A stretch of 64,000 nt of DNA from Eimeria necatrix (GCF_000499385.1 NW_013651795.1:2175-66174); one strand, 5' to 3'. Shown: positions 33,949 to 46,437, numbered from the stretch's first letter. Made by a program: numbers and translations. Notes: generated by a model from the letters alone, not told the origin.

Positions 33949-34043
33949 AGGCACACTTCTGCACAGGCAACTGCTCAGGAGCATATGACAAAATGTAATG
34001 TTGTCATATGCTCCTGAGCAGGTGCCTGTGCAGAAATGTGCCT
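33949..34043. repeat. 43-bp inverted repeat just downstream of the membrane-protein gene
   Basis: Arms 33949-33991 and 34001-34043 pair with two mismatches around a 9-bp loop 'aatgtaatg'; the inner end is TTGTCATATGCTCCTGAGCA. It lies 150 bp after the stop codon at 33798, so it probably falls in the 3'-UTR and would fold as a long RNA hairpin. Confidence 0.9.
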
Positions 34044-35025
34044 CTGTATCCTTTCATGCTGGCTCGGAAGAGCCGAGCCTATGTTGCATGTGTGAATACA
34101 TCTGCTGTACAAATCGATACAGCTTTTGTTGCTTTAGTGTTGCCATACGGGTGGGAGAATGCAACGAAAGGCCAATATGCACCCAGACAGTCTGAAAACT
34201 GCAGGGGAGAACAGAAAAAGAGAAAAAGATAGACGTAAAGGATAGCACAAGACAAACTTTGGCATAGAGGAAGCCAAGTGAAAGTCCTGCGGAGGTAGAA
34301 ATGGAGGATAGCACACGACAAATGACCGCGGGAAATTCAAAGAAAGCAACGTAGGCAGAGGACAGAAAAATAGGGAACTAGACTTGTACTGTCACACGAA
34401 AGTATTTAATGAGTAGAGGCAGATGTTTCCGCACACATTCGCACCGGTAATTCTGCGCGCACTACTTGTTTTTTGTACTCCAGCCCCAACGTGCACTCAT
34501 GAGTACTATTGAGCTTCATGAATGCTTCTCTGCGCACATGTAGGGCTGACGGCAACTCTGTTGAAATGGACACATCTGGCCCCTAAAGGCTCTATTGTTC
34601 TAATGTATGATCATGTTCATGTTTTCATGATCTCTCAGGTTTGGATGTGAATTCATTACTACATATTCTCTGCTTCTTTTTTCCTAGTAGCAGGCCAGCA
34701 GCTACCACGCACGCATTTACTTACTTTGGTGCATACACTGCAAAAGCTGCGGCTATTGCACGCAATTTACAGTATTACCTGCGGCGTACAACGCAGATAT
34801 GTGAATAGAAAATTTTCATTATTCGCGTATTTATGGTGGTCCCTGCATGCAAGGCCCATGCGTTTTTAATTTCATATTAACTCATAAATAGGTAAATTCC
34901 TCTACTTTGTATAGAACACCCTGAAAACATATAGGCGTGCTTTCCCCGCTTGCCTGTGTAAATGAAGTGATTATGCGGTGCCTTCTTACCAAGGGAGCTT
35001 GTAGTGGGAAACATTGTGAAAAATA
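34044..35025. other. Gene-free stretch
   Basis: Purine-rich on the plus strand at 34200-34380, with a short repeated phrase ('gatagcacaagacaaa' and 'gatagcacacgacaaa'). The rest is AT-moderate without motif. Confidence 0.45.
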
Positions 35026-35035
35026 GTGCTTGCAG

Positions 35036-35964
35036 CCGTAGAAAATGGCACTTCAGGTGTAAGAAGGCCTCCTCATTTTGTCTATCTTCTTCCGACTGTT
35101 ATTAGAGCGAGCATATCGACTGCACAGCAAAATGCACTCATTCAGTTCGGCGCCAGTGAATTATATGCAGCGGTGAAGTGCGTCAAACAGCATATGGGTG
35201 GCTCTACACGTGCACATTGCAAGGTGAACGTCACCAAAGGCAGCCTAAAAAGATTGCTAAGCACCTGCAAGAATGCTTTGGGATGCATGCTGTCCACGTC
35301 TATTTTACGTTTGGGATTCACTTTAAACTTTTTGCGTTATCCTCGTTGCGTTACTGCATCAACCCGTTGCGATGTCATTGTAAGGTGCTACACGGCAACA
35401 CACGCGGGTGCTTCTGCCTTCTGCCTTCACAAAATCGGTGGACGCGTACGACGCGTGGTGAATTTTTGGGCGAATGGCTTGGCAGAGAGTAGCTGCCGAA
35501 AGGAAAGGGCTCGAGGTGGCTTAGGCCGTTGTTGTGAAGTGCTCTTGCCCCACGTCGGTGGAAACACGAATCCCGTTGTTAGCTGGTAGGTGTGCAAGTG
35601 CTCCAGTTTACCCCGCCAGTGAGACTCCTAAACTTCCCATGCTGATGGTTAACGTGTCCTCATGTTACTTTCTGTTGCACCGTGTTGGGCGATTTATTTG
35701 GTGCGAAAAAATCGAGTGTGTTGAAGTGTGCGCATTTAAGAGTGAACTGTTCTTCCATTGATTTTGGAGCGTCAGGTGTACAAAAACAACGCTTCATGCT
35801 TCGTCATTCACTGTTACGGAAAGGGCTTTATCAACAATGTCGCATTGATTGCTGTTGTGTGCTACAGACGCAAAAATATGAAAGGAAGCGCAGTGCTTGT
35901 TCGCAAGGTGCAAGTGTATCAAATGCATAAATCCGTGCAATTATTCCTGACCAACTACCGCTAA
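35036..35964 (+). CDS. Candidate cysteine-containing exons, unidentified (weak SAG-like flavour)
   Basis: After GCTTGCAG at 35035 a frame runs to TAG at 35589. It encodes VKCVKQHMGGSTRAHCKVNV and later RVRRVVNFWANGLAESSCRK, with scattered cysteines. A second frame near 35765-35959 encodes VYKNNASCFVIHCYGKGFIN then NVALIAVVCYRRKN. Eimeria surface antigens of the TA4 type have paired cysteines and a V-x-(F/Y)W motif, which prompted the comparison, but the match is weak. No signal peptide or GPI signal was seen. It may be a decayed gene. Confidence 0.2.
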
Positions 35965-38602
35965 CATAACACTCCAGATACAGGTGTCCGGTACGACACT
36001 CCAGATGTCCGCGCTCGTCACACCCGGCCAGTACACTCCGTCCCAATGTAAGCTCGTACTGAAAAAAAGCTTTATGGACAAGGTGGCTCGTGGCCGCAGA
36101 GTACTATCTCCCTCGATCATGGGAGGATGAAAAACGTTTGACTCGAGTTATTTGAGCACTGTAATCTTGTGAGGAAGCTGCAGTGTTGATTTTGACGCGC
36201 TGTCTTCAAGGACACGCAGACTACATGTCGGCGGCAGCTATAGCTATCATACTTCCGTTTGATGCGCGAGCAGCTGTCTGACGTGACAGAGTTGCTCTGT
36301 GATACGTCACCGTGCGTGGTTCACGTTCCGCAAGTATGTTGAAGAAGATGGTATCGAGCCTGCGCGTTTCAAATCGCGCACAAAGCTGGAGTTCCCTGTG
36401 CAATGTAAAGGAGAAATCAGCTAATAAGGGACTGTCATACATACGCCACCAATGCGATCACGACATATCCGCTCCCCAACACGGATCATTTTTTAATCAA
36501 CGTGGGCTGCTGGAAACATCCTTTTTAGAGTGTAATCGTACCTGCAGCGCGCGTGGCAGCAGCCGTCCATGCGCTGCTGTAAAAGCCCCGGGCGTATGTT
36601 TCAAGTCTGTAGCTGACCAAATGATGAGCGCTTAAGGCACTTCTTGCATCTTTTGGACGTTCCCCATCCTCACGGTGTAGCCCGGACGTGAATGCAGACG
36701 ACTCTAGAGTAAGTTATCCAAGCATTTGCAGGCGTGCGTTTGATATAAGGTTGTGTCAAGCAGCTTGGCTTCTAATATGCAACAACCTTTCCGCGCCATA
36801 CTTAGGGGAAAATGCTATTTCCTTACTATAACCCTTCTCTCCTGAGTATGTGCGCAAAGCAGCGTTTGTCTCGCGGCTGATTAGTCAAGGAAAGCTGCCC
36901 CCCTGGAGCTTCTCATTTATGGCATACTCACTTGCAGCCTGCTGCTGGGTTTGCCTCGCGCGGTAAAACTGCAACGTATAAATGGGGATGGCAGCCATGA
37001 AGGGAAAAAAGCCACCTAGTCTGGCGCCAGTAATTTATGTGTGAGAGGCAGACTCTGCCAGACTGCAGCATTGTACTCTATGAAATTGCGCGTTTCTGTT
37101 ATTCAGAACACATGAAAGAATGCACTGTAGAACTTTGTGCACTTGCGTCATTCGGTTAGCAAGAAGTACAGAAACAAAGGATAGCTTGAATAAATTTGCC
37201 GCCATGTAAGTAGTGGCACTGGTGGACACAAAGCAAATAAAACCTCTTCCGTGTATTCAGAAAAAATCATGTTTGTGCTTGTCACTCGCACCTGACTCCT
37301 CAGCATTTTTCGTCTTCAGAAGTTTCAGCAAAAATGCAAATCAGTGGAAGGTGCAGATCCACCAAAATGCGTCTGCACTAGTGCTGGGCGACCCCCAATT
37401 TCTAAACTCTTAACCTTGTTCCAAGCCGCGACCCGACCCTACACAAACGTGTTGCACAGAACCTAAACCCTCAACTGGCTTGAACCGACAGCTGCAATGG
37501 CCTAAACCCTGAGGTCTGCTAACTAGACATCCCCTTCACAGTGTGCCTTGACTCATTAAAAAGCGAGGCAGCAGAATCACGCAGCTATTGAGCTGCGAGA
37601 ACTATAAATAGCATTAACAAATGCCAGAGAGCAATGACCATGTTGAGCATCTAGAAAAGGTTTGAGGAGGAAATTATATTCGGCGCTGTTGCCAGCTGAT
37701 GAAATTTCAGAAAAGTGGACTAAAAATGAACAGTCAAACCAACTGCCGAGAGAACCGAGCACTACACGAAGAGTAGTAATGACACTGAGCACAAAACCAA
37801 CAGAAGGACGGGAAGACAGCAACAGAGCAGGGAAACTAGTTATTTCTTTGGAAAGAGGGGGAAATAAAAAGGGCAAAGGCCTAAGAAACCCTTAGACCGT
37901 TGCCCAGTTACGCAACACTGGCTTCTCGCCACATTAAATTAGCGCAACAGGTGCACATGCGAATGTTCTCTACGTATCTGAACATCTACATTGCATTCAA
38001 CCAATTCTAATACTTACTGAAGCCATCGTTAGAAATACCATAAGCATATAGGTATGCTACTGTGTCTAGTGTGTGTCCATACGTACGCATGCATAAAAAT
38101 ATACATGTTGCACATTGCCCGAAGAATATATGTACGTTTATATGCATTTTTGTCGTATATACGTGCATACACATACACATATATAAGCAAACATACCTAG
38201 ACATAGCATACACCTTTATTTAAGCACATATGTGTATACATGTGTAGATACGAACACATTCATTAACGTGTTCTGCGGGTGGTAATAAAAGCACAGACCT
38301 GCAACTGCGGCAAGTACCAAAGACCGGAGCTAGGCGCACGCCTGAAGAAGCGAGAAGGATACGAAACACCTAGACGGAACAAACAAGTAGTACCCTTAGC
38401 AAGCGCCTGCAGTACGTACACCTGAAAGAACAAGCGCTCCGTGCGACAATGCACGAATTCTCCTTGTTCTTTTCTTCCTTCCTTCTGTTGTCTACGGGAC
38501 GTCTCGGCCAAGCACAGTCTCAGCCCACTAAATGGGCAACCAGTTGAATTAAATGCGCCGAAATTACTTTGCTCAAGAAACACTACTGGCTCGCAGCACC
38601 AA
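35965..38602. other. P-block sequence, no confident gene
   Basis: Short frames only. 37430-37510 holds scattered 'cctaaaccct' telomere-like phrases. 38030-38260 is an AT-rich run of alternating 'atatgtacg', 'catacacata' and 'tatata' phrases. Polyadenylation and 3'-UTR sequence of the minus-strand gene ending at 38603 should lie at its right end. Confidence 0.45.
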
Positions 38603-40477
38603 TTAGAGGAGCGATATGGCCAGGGTGTAGAGGTCGTAGAGCGGCGCGACGTTGCCTGGGGTGGTGTCGAGGCCCGCTGCCACATGTTTCATGCTTTGTC
38701 TCTCTTCTATCCGTTTCCTCTCTTTTTGTTCAAACGAATGCAGCAGCGCCCGCACCCCGCTCTCGGTCCATCTCTCGTTCCAGCTGCCCACCACCTCTGG
38801 AGGCAGCACCTGTTGCCTAGCCCAATTGTCGAAAGACAACACCGTGTCGCTGAACAAGTCTGTATGGAACGGCCGGCGCCCTGGGGACATGGGCACAATC
38901 CAGGCCTCTCTTTTGCCCCCTTGTTGGCTCAGCAGCCGCTCGTCGAGCCTGTCAAGCAAAGCTCGGAATATGCTCACGTTCATCAGCTCCTGAGCAACAA
39001 AAAGGTCCTCGCGCCGCAGCACGTTTGCGAGGCGCACTGCCAGGTGTTTCGGCACCACTGGTGTTTCCCCTGCCTCAGTCTCCGAAGCACTGAGCCCCTC
39101 ATCTGTTTTGCTTTCGGGTTCCCTCTCTATCATGCTGGTGGGGCGGCCTGCAAGGAGCTTGACAAATCCTTCGAAAGAGACGGGTGCCTCGTCCGCCCCA
39201 GCGCCTTCCCCAGCTTTGCTGCTGCTGCTGCTGATGCTGCCCCAGCTGCTGCGCGTGCTGCGGATCAGGGGCTCGGCCTCCAGGCCGAGCAGCTCAGAGC
39301 CCACGCCCGTCATTTTGCAAAAGGTCTCGAGGGCAGAGAGGGACAGCAGGCGGCGGCCAGCTGCGGTGTAGAGAGTGTTCAGCAGCTGCAGCCTGAAGGC
39401 GTACATTTTCTTTTCGGATGCACTGTCTGCCTCCTTGGGCCTGCGAATTGCGCTGAGGGCCTCCGCGTGCCTCTGGAACAGAGCCACTGGTGCAGGCAGC
39501 ACCACTCCAGGCTCGACCACTGGCAAGAAGTGCTTCGAGAAAGCCATGCGGGTGGTCTCCGAGACCCCGCGCCAGATCTTGTCCAGCTTGTCTAGGTTCT
39601 TGCCCACTTCTCTCTCGTACTGGTCAAGGCTAGACGCGTCGCAGGCTATATCCAGGGGGAGTTCCTCTGGCCTCGCTGTGGAGGGGGGCTCTGCGACCAA
39701 GTTGGAGACGTGAGGCATGGGGCCCACGTGGGCAACGGGAATTCCAGAAGCGGTTCGGGGGCCCCCTTGGGGCCCCTTGAACTTCCGCAGGGGCCCTGAC
39801 GGGAGCGGTTCGACTCCGGGCTGCAGAGCCAGCTTAAGCTTTGGCTTGGCTTTGGAAGGTTTGCTGTGCTCTTTGGGGGTGTTCACACTCAGCGAAGACG
39901 CCTCCTCTGCCTCGAGCGACGCTGCTGTTGGCGACGGGGGGGCTGCATCTTCTGCTCCTGTTGCTGCTTCCACTAATTCCACGCCTTTGAGGCGGCTCCT
40001 GTCCTTGCGCTGCAGCAGCCTGTTCCTCGCCGAAGAGGCGGCCAGGAACGCCCACAGAGAAATGATCCCCAGAAGCAGCAGGCGCTTCAGCCTCTTGCGG
40101 CTGCCCTTAACAGGCTCAGCGGAGGCCCCCGGTCGAGTCTTCTGGCCACTGTGCAACGCTGTTTCGTTGGTAACAGTGACTGAGTCGGGGCTGCCGACAG
40201 GCCACGCATTGGGCACTTTCCAGTAGGGCGCCGACAAGTGGCCCCCGTATGCTACGCTGGGAACCCTTGGAGGGCTCCCGTGAAGAATATTTGTATCGTC
40301 TGAAGGCGTTGTGTACTGAAGTGTCTCTTCGTCTGCTGAGAGCCAACCAGTGTGCGTTGTGGGGGCGGAAGAGGGCACGCCCCGCCACACAGGCCCCAGG
40401 CCATGCTCTCTAACGTAGACGCCACTAGCGCCCCTCTCGGACTTATAGGGTGCCGCCGCCTCAGTAGAATGTCCCAT
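38603..40477 (-). CDS. Single-pass membrane protein, second member of the family
   Basis: An intronless 624-aa frame from ATG (MGHSTEAAAPYKSERG) to TAA. A Pro/Ser/Thr-rich N-terminus of about 125 residues leads to a basic-flanked transmembrane helix (RLLLLGIISLWAFLAA). A Pro/Lys-rich spacer and a helical C-terminal domain follow. Motifs shared with 32458-33798 are TTRMAFSKHFLP, the RLQLL-x-TL-x-x-A helix and the C-terminal SWNERWTESGVRALL. A short poly-Ser stretch (SISSSSSKAGEG) is the only homopolymer. It is longer than its relative mainly in the N-terminus and spacer. Opposite orientation and about 4.8 kb between the two genes point to an old inverted duplication rather than a tandem one. 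Localisation and function are unknown; a type II topology is inferred from charge flanking. Confidence 0.85.
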   Translation of the reverse strand: MGHSTEAAAPYKSERGASGVYVREHGLGPVWRGVPSSAPTTHTGWLSADEETLQYTTPSDDTNILHGSPPRVPSVAYGGHLSAPYWKVPNAWPVGSPDSVTVTNETALHSGQKTRPGASAEPVKGSRKRLKRLLLLGIISLWAFLAASSARNRLLQRKDRSRLKGVELVEAATGAEDAAPPSPTAASLEAEEASSLSVNTPKEHSKPSKAKPKLKLALQPGVEPLPSGPLRKFKGPQGGPRTASGIPVAHVGPMPHVSNLVAEPPSTARPEELPLDIACDASSLDQYEREVGKNLDKLDKIWRGVSETTRMAFSKHFLPVVEPGVVLPAPVALFQRHAEALSAIRRPKEADSASEKKMYAFRLQLLNTLYTAAGRRLLSLSALETFCKMTGVGSELLGLEAEPLIRSTRSSWGSISSSSSKAGEGAGADEAPVSFEGFVKLLAGRPTSMIEREPESKTDEGLSASETEAGETPVVPKHLAVRLANVLRREDLFVAQELMNVSIFRALLDRLDERLLSQQGGKREAWIVPMSPGRRPFHTDLFSDTVLSFDNWARQQVLPPEVVGSWNERWTESGVRALLHSFEQKERKRIEERQSMKHVAAGLDTTPGNVAPLYDLYTLAISLL

Positions 40478-42820
40478 GGTCTAAGGACGCCGCCTCGCTG
40501 TTCCGCGCCCTCTCCCGGGCCCCTGAGGCCGTCCAGGTCCTCTGGGGACTATGCCTTGGAAAAACGCATTTCACCATGTGCGCAAATCCTATGTCCCAAT
40601 CTGGAGAGGATCTGCCTTCATCAAGCCCGGAGGAGTTTCAGAGGCTCAGCGAGAGCTGCAGCCAAACTGCCGCCCCACATGCAGGTGGTCCTTTTCACAC
40701 AGGGTGAGACGCTATATTCTTCCAATTATTCGTATAAAGTTTCTCGTTGTTTCATATTGCAACTCATTTGTAAACTTGGGTCGCGTAGGCTCCCCGAAAG
40801 AAGACGCGCAAGGGGACGCTGGCAGCTTGGAACAAGGCCCAGGAGTTGACGGACAATGAGGATGGATGCTGTTTGCTCGTGCGATTTCTAGCCACCTTTT
40901 CACTTTTTTTGCATCTGGGCTTTTTTTCTTATTTTTAGTAGTGAAAATATTGACTCCTGATGCTTTCACGAGGTCCTCTGAGAGAAGAGCTACATTGGGC
41001 CGAATACGTCCTCTACCCGAATCGAAAACTAGATAGCGCAGCTGCCAGAAATGAATTTATTTACTTTAGTGAGGGTAAGCTGAGTGGTGTTCGTGAGGAA
41101 CATGTACGTTTTCGCTTGTAGCGGAGCAAGAACTTGCGGTGTAGTGCTGCGCATCACAAGTCATCGCCCGTAGGTTTCAGAACGAATGCAGAACAACCTA
41201 GTTGCGGGCTGACCCAGGAGAAAAGACTGAAACCAGATATTACGCGAACGCGCGAACGCGGGCAGCAAAGAAAGAAAGTTAAAAACGCTGCGTGAAGCCG
41301 TCCAACGTTCGCCGTTACCTTCTTCTCTATATAGAGACTGCAGGTTGAAGAAACTCCATGACTGACAGGCAACTTAGGGCGTCGTTGGAGACTTATGAGA
41401 GAGCAATGGTTGATTGTGAAACCGGTGAAGTAGCAGCAGGGTCATCTAGGCGCCCGCCAACACTATGGGGAGAATTGCTCTCTTCAGTGGCCCAATTTGT
41501 TCCTTCAGGGGTGCCAAGTAGCATAGAACAAATTCTGGCGAGTTGGCGCTTCACGAAGTAGCCATCGCTTCCTAGTCCCGACGATTTGTCATCTTCACTG
41601 CAGCATCTATTATCATTTCTTGGCTGTTTTGGCCTGCAACATTTCAAGCCGTGATCTCTAGGCTTTAATGGAAGGTCCGTCCGCTGGAGGGCACCCCTCT
41701 CTAATTTACTTTTAATTATTTCTACGGGCAACTCCCCTCTCAAGCCACGGCATGTACAGGACCCATAGACAGGACTGTCCAACAGTACTGCCCTCTGAGT
41801 TCCTCAGGCCTCAGGCACGTTGTTAAGGAGTCTGCTGTGCAACTGATTAGCTTGCAACACTTTCTTCGAAGGTCGTGCCTGCGCTTTGTAAGTGCATCAG
41901 AAGACTGCCTCCCGTATGAAGTCCACAATTTAGTAAAGTGCAGTAAAACCTGCGAGCCCCTATTTTCAAGATTCTTGCCTCCTTGCTTTCTGAAGAGTGC
42001 ATTCCTCACTAACGTCGTTAGAGGGCATGGCAATAAATCGGATTTTACCCATGTTCCCCCCATGAGAATGCCATAGTAAACATAACAAGCCACCGTCACT
42101 CAACTGGACCTGCTCGTCAACACCAGCTGTTTCCGGCAGTGAACTGACCTCTAGGAAGAAGCAGGTGCTGCTGGCAGCTTCCTCAAACGCGCTGTAATGC
42201 TATCAGCTAGGACGGCCGTGTAACACCCTCTACGGCGCTAGCCACAGCAAATTCCAAGTTTTTCGGCCCTTCAGCACCACTAAAAGGTGAACTATACCAT
42301 ATGCTAACGCCTTGGCACACGCTGCATAAGCATGCACGAAGCCTAGTGGGAGTTTATCACAAAACGCACCGCAGGGCCGTCCTCGTCTCTCCCGCAATAT
42401 CAGCAAATGGCAGAGTGGGAGAAGAGAAAGTGACGAAGTTGCAACGAACTGCACAGCAAATCCGGAGGCCGGAGCGGTACTTGCATTCGCTCCGTTTGTC
42501 CTTCTATGCTGAGACTAGATGTGTTTCCTCACACGCTTGAAACACAAATTAGACACTTTTGGTTCTTGTCTTGAGGGCAAGCGGCAGCTGGCTCGCCTCT
42601 AGCTGCAGTCAGCTATAATGTTTCTCCTAAATCGAGGTAGGCTAGGGTTGACCTGTTCAGTCATCCGCCGCTTGGTAAGCGACCCTACAGCTCCCGTGGC
42701 GCCAGCCAACACAGCTACCTGAGTAGCTGCGATAAATGAGCGCAGCTAATTGCCTTGAGGTCCCACCACCTGCGCGGTCCTCAAGGCCAGGTGCGTGACA
42801 AGCCGCGTGGCTAGCTGTGA
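40478..42820. other. Intergenic P-block sequence between the membrane-protein and OBG genes
   Basis: Contains the 5' flank of the minus-strand membrane-protein gene and the 3' flank of the OBG gene. Apart from the small frame at 41358-41561 no coding region is convincing. Confidence 0.5.
41358..41561 (+). CDS. Small hypothetical frame (67 aa)
   Basis: An ATG-to-TAG frame (MTDRQLRASLETYERAMVDC...) with ordinary composition, ending in SSIEQILASWRFTK. No signal, membrane segment or known motif. Could be a single short exon or chance. Confidence 0.25.
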   Translation: MTDRQLRASLETYERAMVDCETGEVAAGSSRRPPTLWGELLSSVAQFVPSGVPSSIEQILASWRFTK

Positions 42821-45708
42821 TCATTGCGCACCTTTGTCTGTGTTAATGCGAATTATGCTGCTTTCAGGGGTCAGCACTTCGTTCTCACCAACACGTCGGC
42901 CGTCCGGCAATTCGGCGAAGAGGAAATTGCGGGCAATTGCCGGGTGCAACAAATGAGCGAGCTCGCCGACGCTGAAGTTCACACAAAAACATGAATTCAA
43001 AAACATAAACGTACTTTCATAGGCAGGCAAACAAACCCAAAATCTAACGCAGAGAGATGAAGGAAAGGAGCAGTGCTACGGCAGGGATGCAGCAGAAACA
43101 GAAAATGACTGCGAAGCGCGTTCGCCACAAATATCGGAAGCCCGCATGCGCCACGCTTATATTCATTCACTAAATGCTGCTGTATGCTTGGCGTTGCAAG
43201 CGCGCATGCATTCGCGTCTACTGATTGGCGTGAAAAGTCTTCTGTGTCAGTCTCTGTACGCAGTTCTGCCTGGGCGGGAGCCCTGAGAGATACTACCTAC
43301 ACGCGCTAATGTCGCGATAGGCTCAAATATATCTGTAAAATTGCATGTGTGAAGCCTTATATGCATTTAAGTATGCACGTGCACATGTAACGTGGATACT
43401 ACCGGGGATATGTCTATATGGAAACACATGTGGCTTGCGTGTTCATGTAGGTCTGTGCCTAAACCGATGACGCAGATCGAGTAAAAGCAGAAGACAGAGT
43501 ACACAAAAACACGGAATAATATAAAAAGAAAGCATTCTAGTAGCGCTTACGTGGTTCCCTTCTTAACCAGCATACACTCCACAAACGGCCCCCTTCCCTT
43601 CTTGTCCACGGCGGACAGCTGCAACGTCTTCACCGGATACACCGCCATTCGCTGCCCTAGGACCTCTACAGCAACTCGCAAGGCCTGAAGACAATGGGAA
43701 GGCGCAAAGGTAGAGAAAAGTGAAGTTCCACCAGCACCAGCTACAGCCAACACAGCAGCAGCAACAGTAGAAGCAAGATCGTCAGTAGTAGTCTCATAAG
43801 CAGCTGAGGCAGCGAAACGAGTGCCCGCAGCACAAGAAGCAGCGACAGCAGCACCTGCTTCTACAGCAGCTAAACAGCAGCAGTGGCAGTGTCATCATTT
43901 CCAGCGCCGCCACCATCCATTTCCAGCGCCGTCACCAGCCAAAAGCAGCGCCAATAGCATAAGCAGCAGCATCGCCAGCAGCACCAACAGCAGCAGACCT
44001 CTGCCACCCCCGTCCCTCCATGTCTGAAGAGCATGAGATCCCTAACTTTCTCCAGTCTATGGAACGCCTTAGGGTCGATTGGCTTCAGGGTTTTAATTAG
44101 CTGCTGCTGCTCCTCCTTCAGGCGGCTGCTTCCCGGGCCCCGCAAGTCCTCGCTGCAGTACGCCGTGCCGCTGCACGGGTCGTATGCTATCATTTTCTAC
44201 ACACAGCCATAAGCCTTAAACCTTTAGCCCTTAAAACTCAGCCCTGACTTCAAATTATCAAGAATATACAAAGCCGAAACCCGTGAAGAGCCCATCACAA
44301 AAGATCCCATTTCATGTGCCATCCACAACAAGTGCTCTGATTGCAACTGGTGAGAGCGGGGGGGAAAGGCTTGTGATTAAAGGTTTCCAGATACGCTGCC
44401 ATCCGCGCAGCAAAATCCTAAGTCCTAAGTCCTAGAAACAAAACCTTAGGGCCTGAAGCCAAACACTGAAGCACTGTATTCCATTGGCCATTTCGGGAGA
44501 GCTGCATGCGTGCTGCTGCCTCTGCTCTTTCGCCGGCTGTTGACACTGCTGCTGCAGCTACTGCACAGGGCACCTGCTGCAGTGCAGCTGTTGCAGTGCT
44601 TGACTTGGCCTCACCTGCTGCTGGAGTTTCTGCAGAAAACACTCTGCGAGGGCACTTGTCAACACGAGAGGGCTGTCCCGAAACTTGCTAGACAGTCGCA
44701 AAACGTTTTTGTCCACATCGCCCCCCTGCGCAGGCCCCACACATGCGATCCCCATCCCGATCCTCGCTAGAAAGCATCAATCCCGATCCCACTTTTGAGA
44801 CACCCAGCAGCCCGATCCCCCCAATGGCTTCATCCTGACCCCGGCATGCACTCTGCTGGCCCCACATCTCCACGATCACGATCCCCACGCCCCACAACCC
44901 GCTCTCATCCCGATCCCGGTCCAGTGGCTGCCTCACAGCGTCGCATTTGTTGAGGACCAAAACAAAAGGAAATCGAATCTTCACAAAAGTCTTCACCTGC
45001 AGGCACCAAGCAAAGACAAGCCTGTAGACTTAGTTAGAAGCCAACTGTTCAAGTTCTAAAGCCTTAGTTGGAAAACAATTGTTTAAGTTCCAAAGTCTTT
45101 AAAAGTTCATTACTGCAGCTTCCAGTTTAGGGCATTCTAGTTTAACGAACCAGCTCCATAACGTCTTCGGAAGCCCACTTGGTGAGGTCCTCCGGCAGAA
45201 GTGAAGCGTCATCTGTTGCTCGTGCTACCGCTGCTCCCGCAGAGACTCCTGCTGCTGCTGCTGCTGCTGCTGCTGGAGCTGCTGCTTCCTGTAGTGCCTG
45301 ACTGCGCGACCTCCTGCTGCGGTGCAACTCCTGCAGCACCGCAGCCACAAGTGTCTGGGGGGCGCCGTAGCCGCTGAACTGTGCCGAGAACGTGTCCAGC
45401 AGAGAGCTGCAACAGCAACAACAGCAGCAGCAGTAGCAGCAGCAGCAGTAGGGAAAGACCACGATGGATACAGAGCACTGTAGCAAGTGCAGGCAAGCCA
45501 CATGGCGCTTGCGTTGCTGGGGATGCTCCTGCTGTTGCAGATCGCGGTGATCTACGCCATAAGCGACAGCAGCAACAGCAGCAATAGGGGGTCCAGCAAC
45601 AAGGGCGGCAGCATCAGGATAAGCGGCAGCAGCAGCAACAACTCTCGCAGCATCTTGACGTATCGCCTGCACATCTACTTGAGCCAAGGCTGGGAAGCCC
45701 CAAACGCC

Positions 45709-45740
<32 letters not shown>

Positions 45741-46392
45741 GGCAACAGCAGCAGCGGCAACAGCAGCAGCGGCAACAGCAGCAGCGGCAACAGCAGCAGC
45801 AGCGGGTCACCTGTTCGTTGCCGCGTGCCTGCGAGCCACAGATGTCCACTTTCCCCAAATGTTCTTGAAGATCCAGAGCTCCACTTCGCTCAGCAGCCAC
45901 TCGTGGTCTGCGCTGGGGTCGTAGCCCGTCGTGGCTTCCCCCTGAAGGAGCAGCAGCAGCCGCAGCAACCGCAGCGGCGGCAGCAGCAGCAGCAACAGCA
46001 ACGCGTTTCCCACAGCAAAAGTTGCCAGCAGCAGCCACAGCAGCACGAGCGTCACGAGCCCATGCAGCAGCATCTCAGCAACAAAGCAGCAGCAGCTGCA
46101 GCCGCCGAGGCGTCGACTCAGCAGCCTCTGCAGCTCCGTGTGGTGACCGACAGCAGCCGCTGCAGCAGCAGCAGCAGCAGCAGCTCCGTGCCTTTTCATT
46201 GGTGGTGCCTGAGACGTCAATTATGTGCAGCAGCACATCCGCCACCCGCAAATCGTCAAGAAACTTGCAGCCCAGGCCCCGGCCTTCGCTGGCCCCCGGG
46301 ATAAGGCCGGCCACGTCCAGCAGCCGTATGGGCACAGAGCGGCGCCCCGAGACGCAGCGGCCGTAGCGGGGGCTGCAGCCCACGCCGTACCT

Positions 46393-46437
<45 letters not shown>

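Noticed and set aside
43547..43753. Stand-alone 68-codon minus-strand gene
   Set aside because: It is OBG exon 9 plus intron sequence; the boundaries at 43551 and 43684 are clear splice sites.
45142..46038. 298-codon minus-strand frame
   Set aside because: Contains real OBG exon 5 at its end, but the rest is CTG-repeat intron read as Cys/Arg runs.
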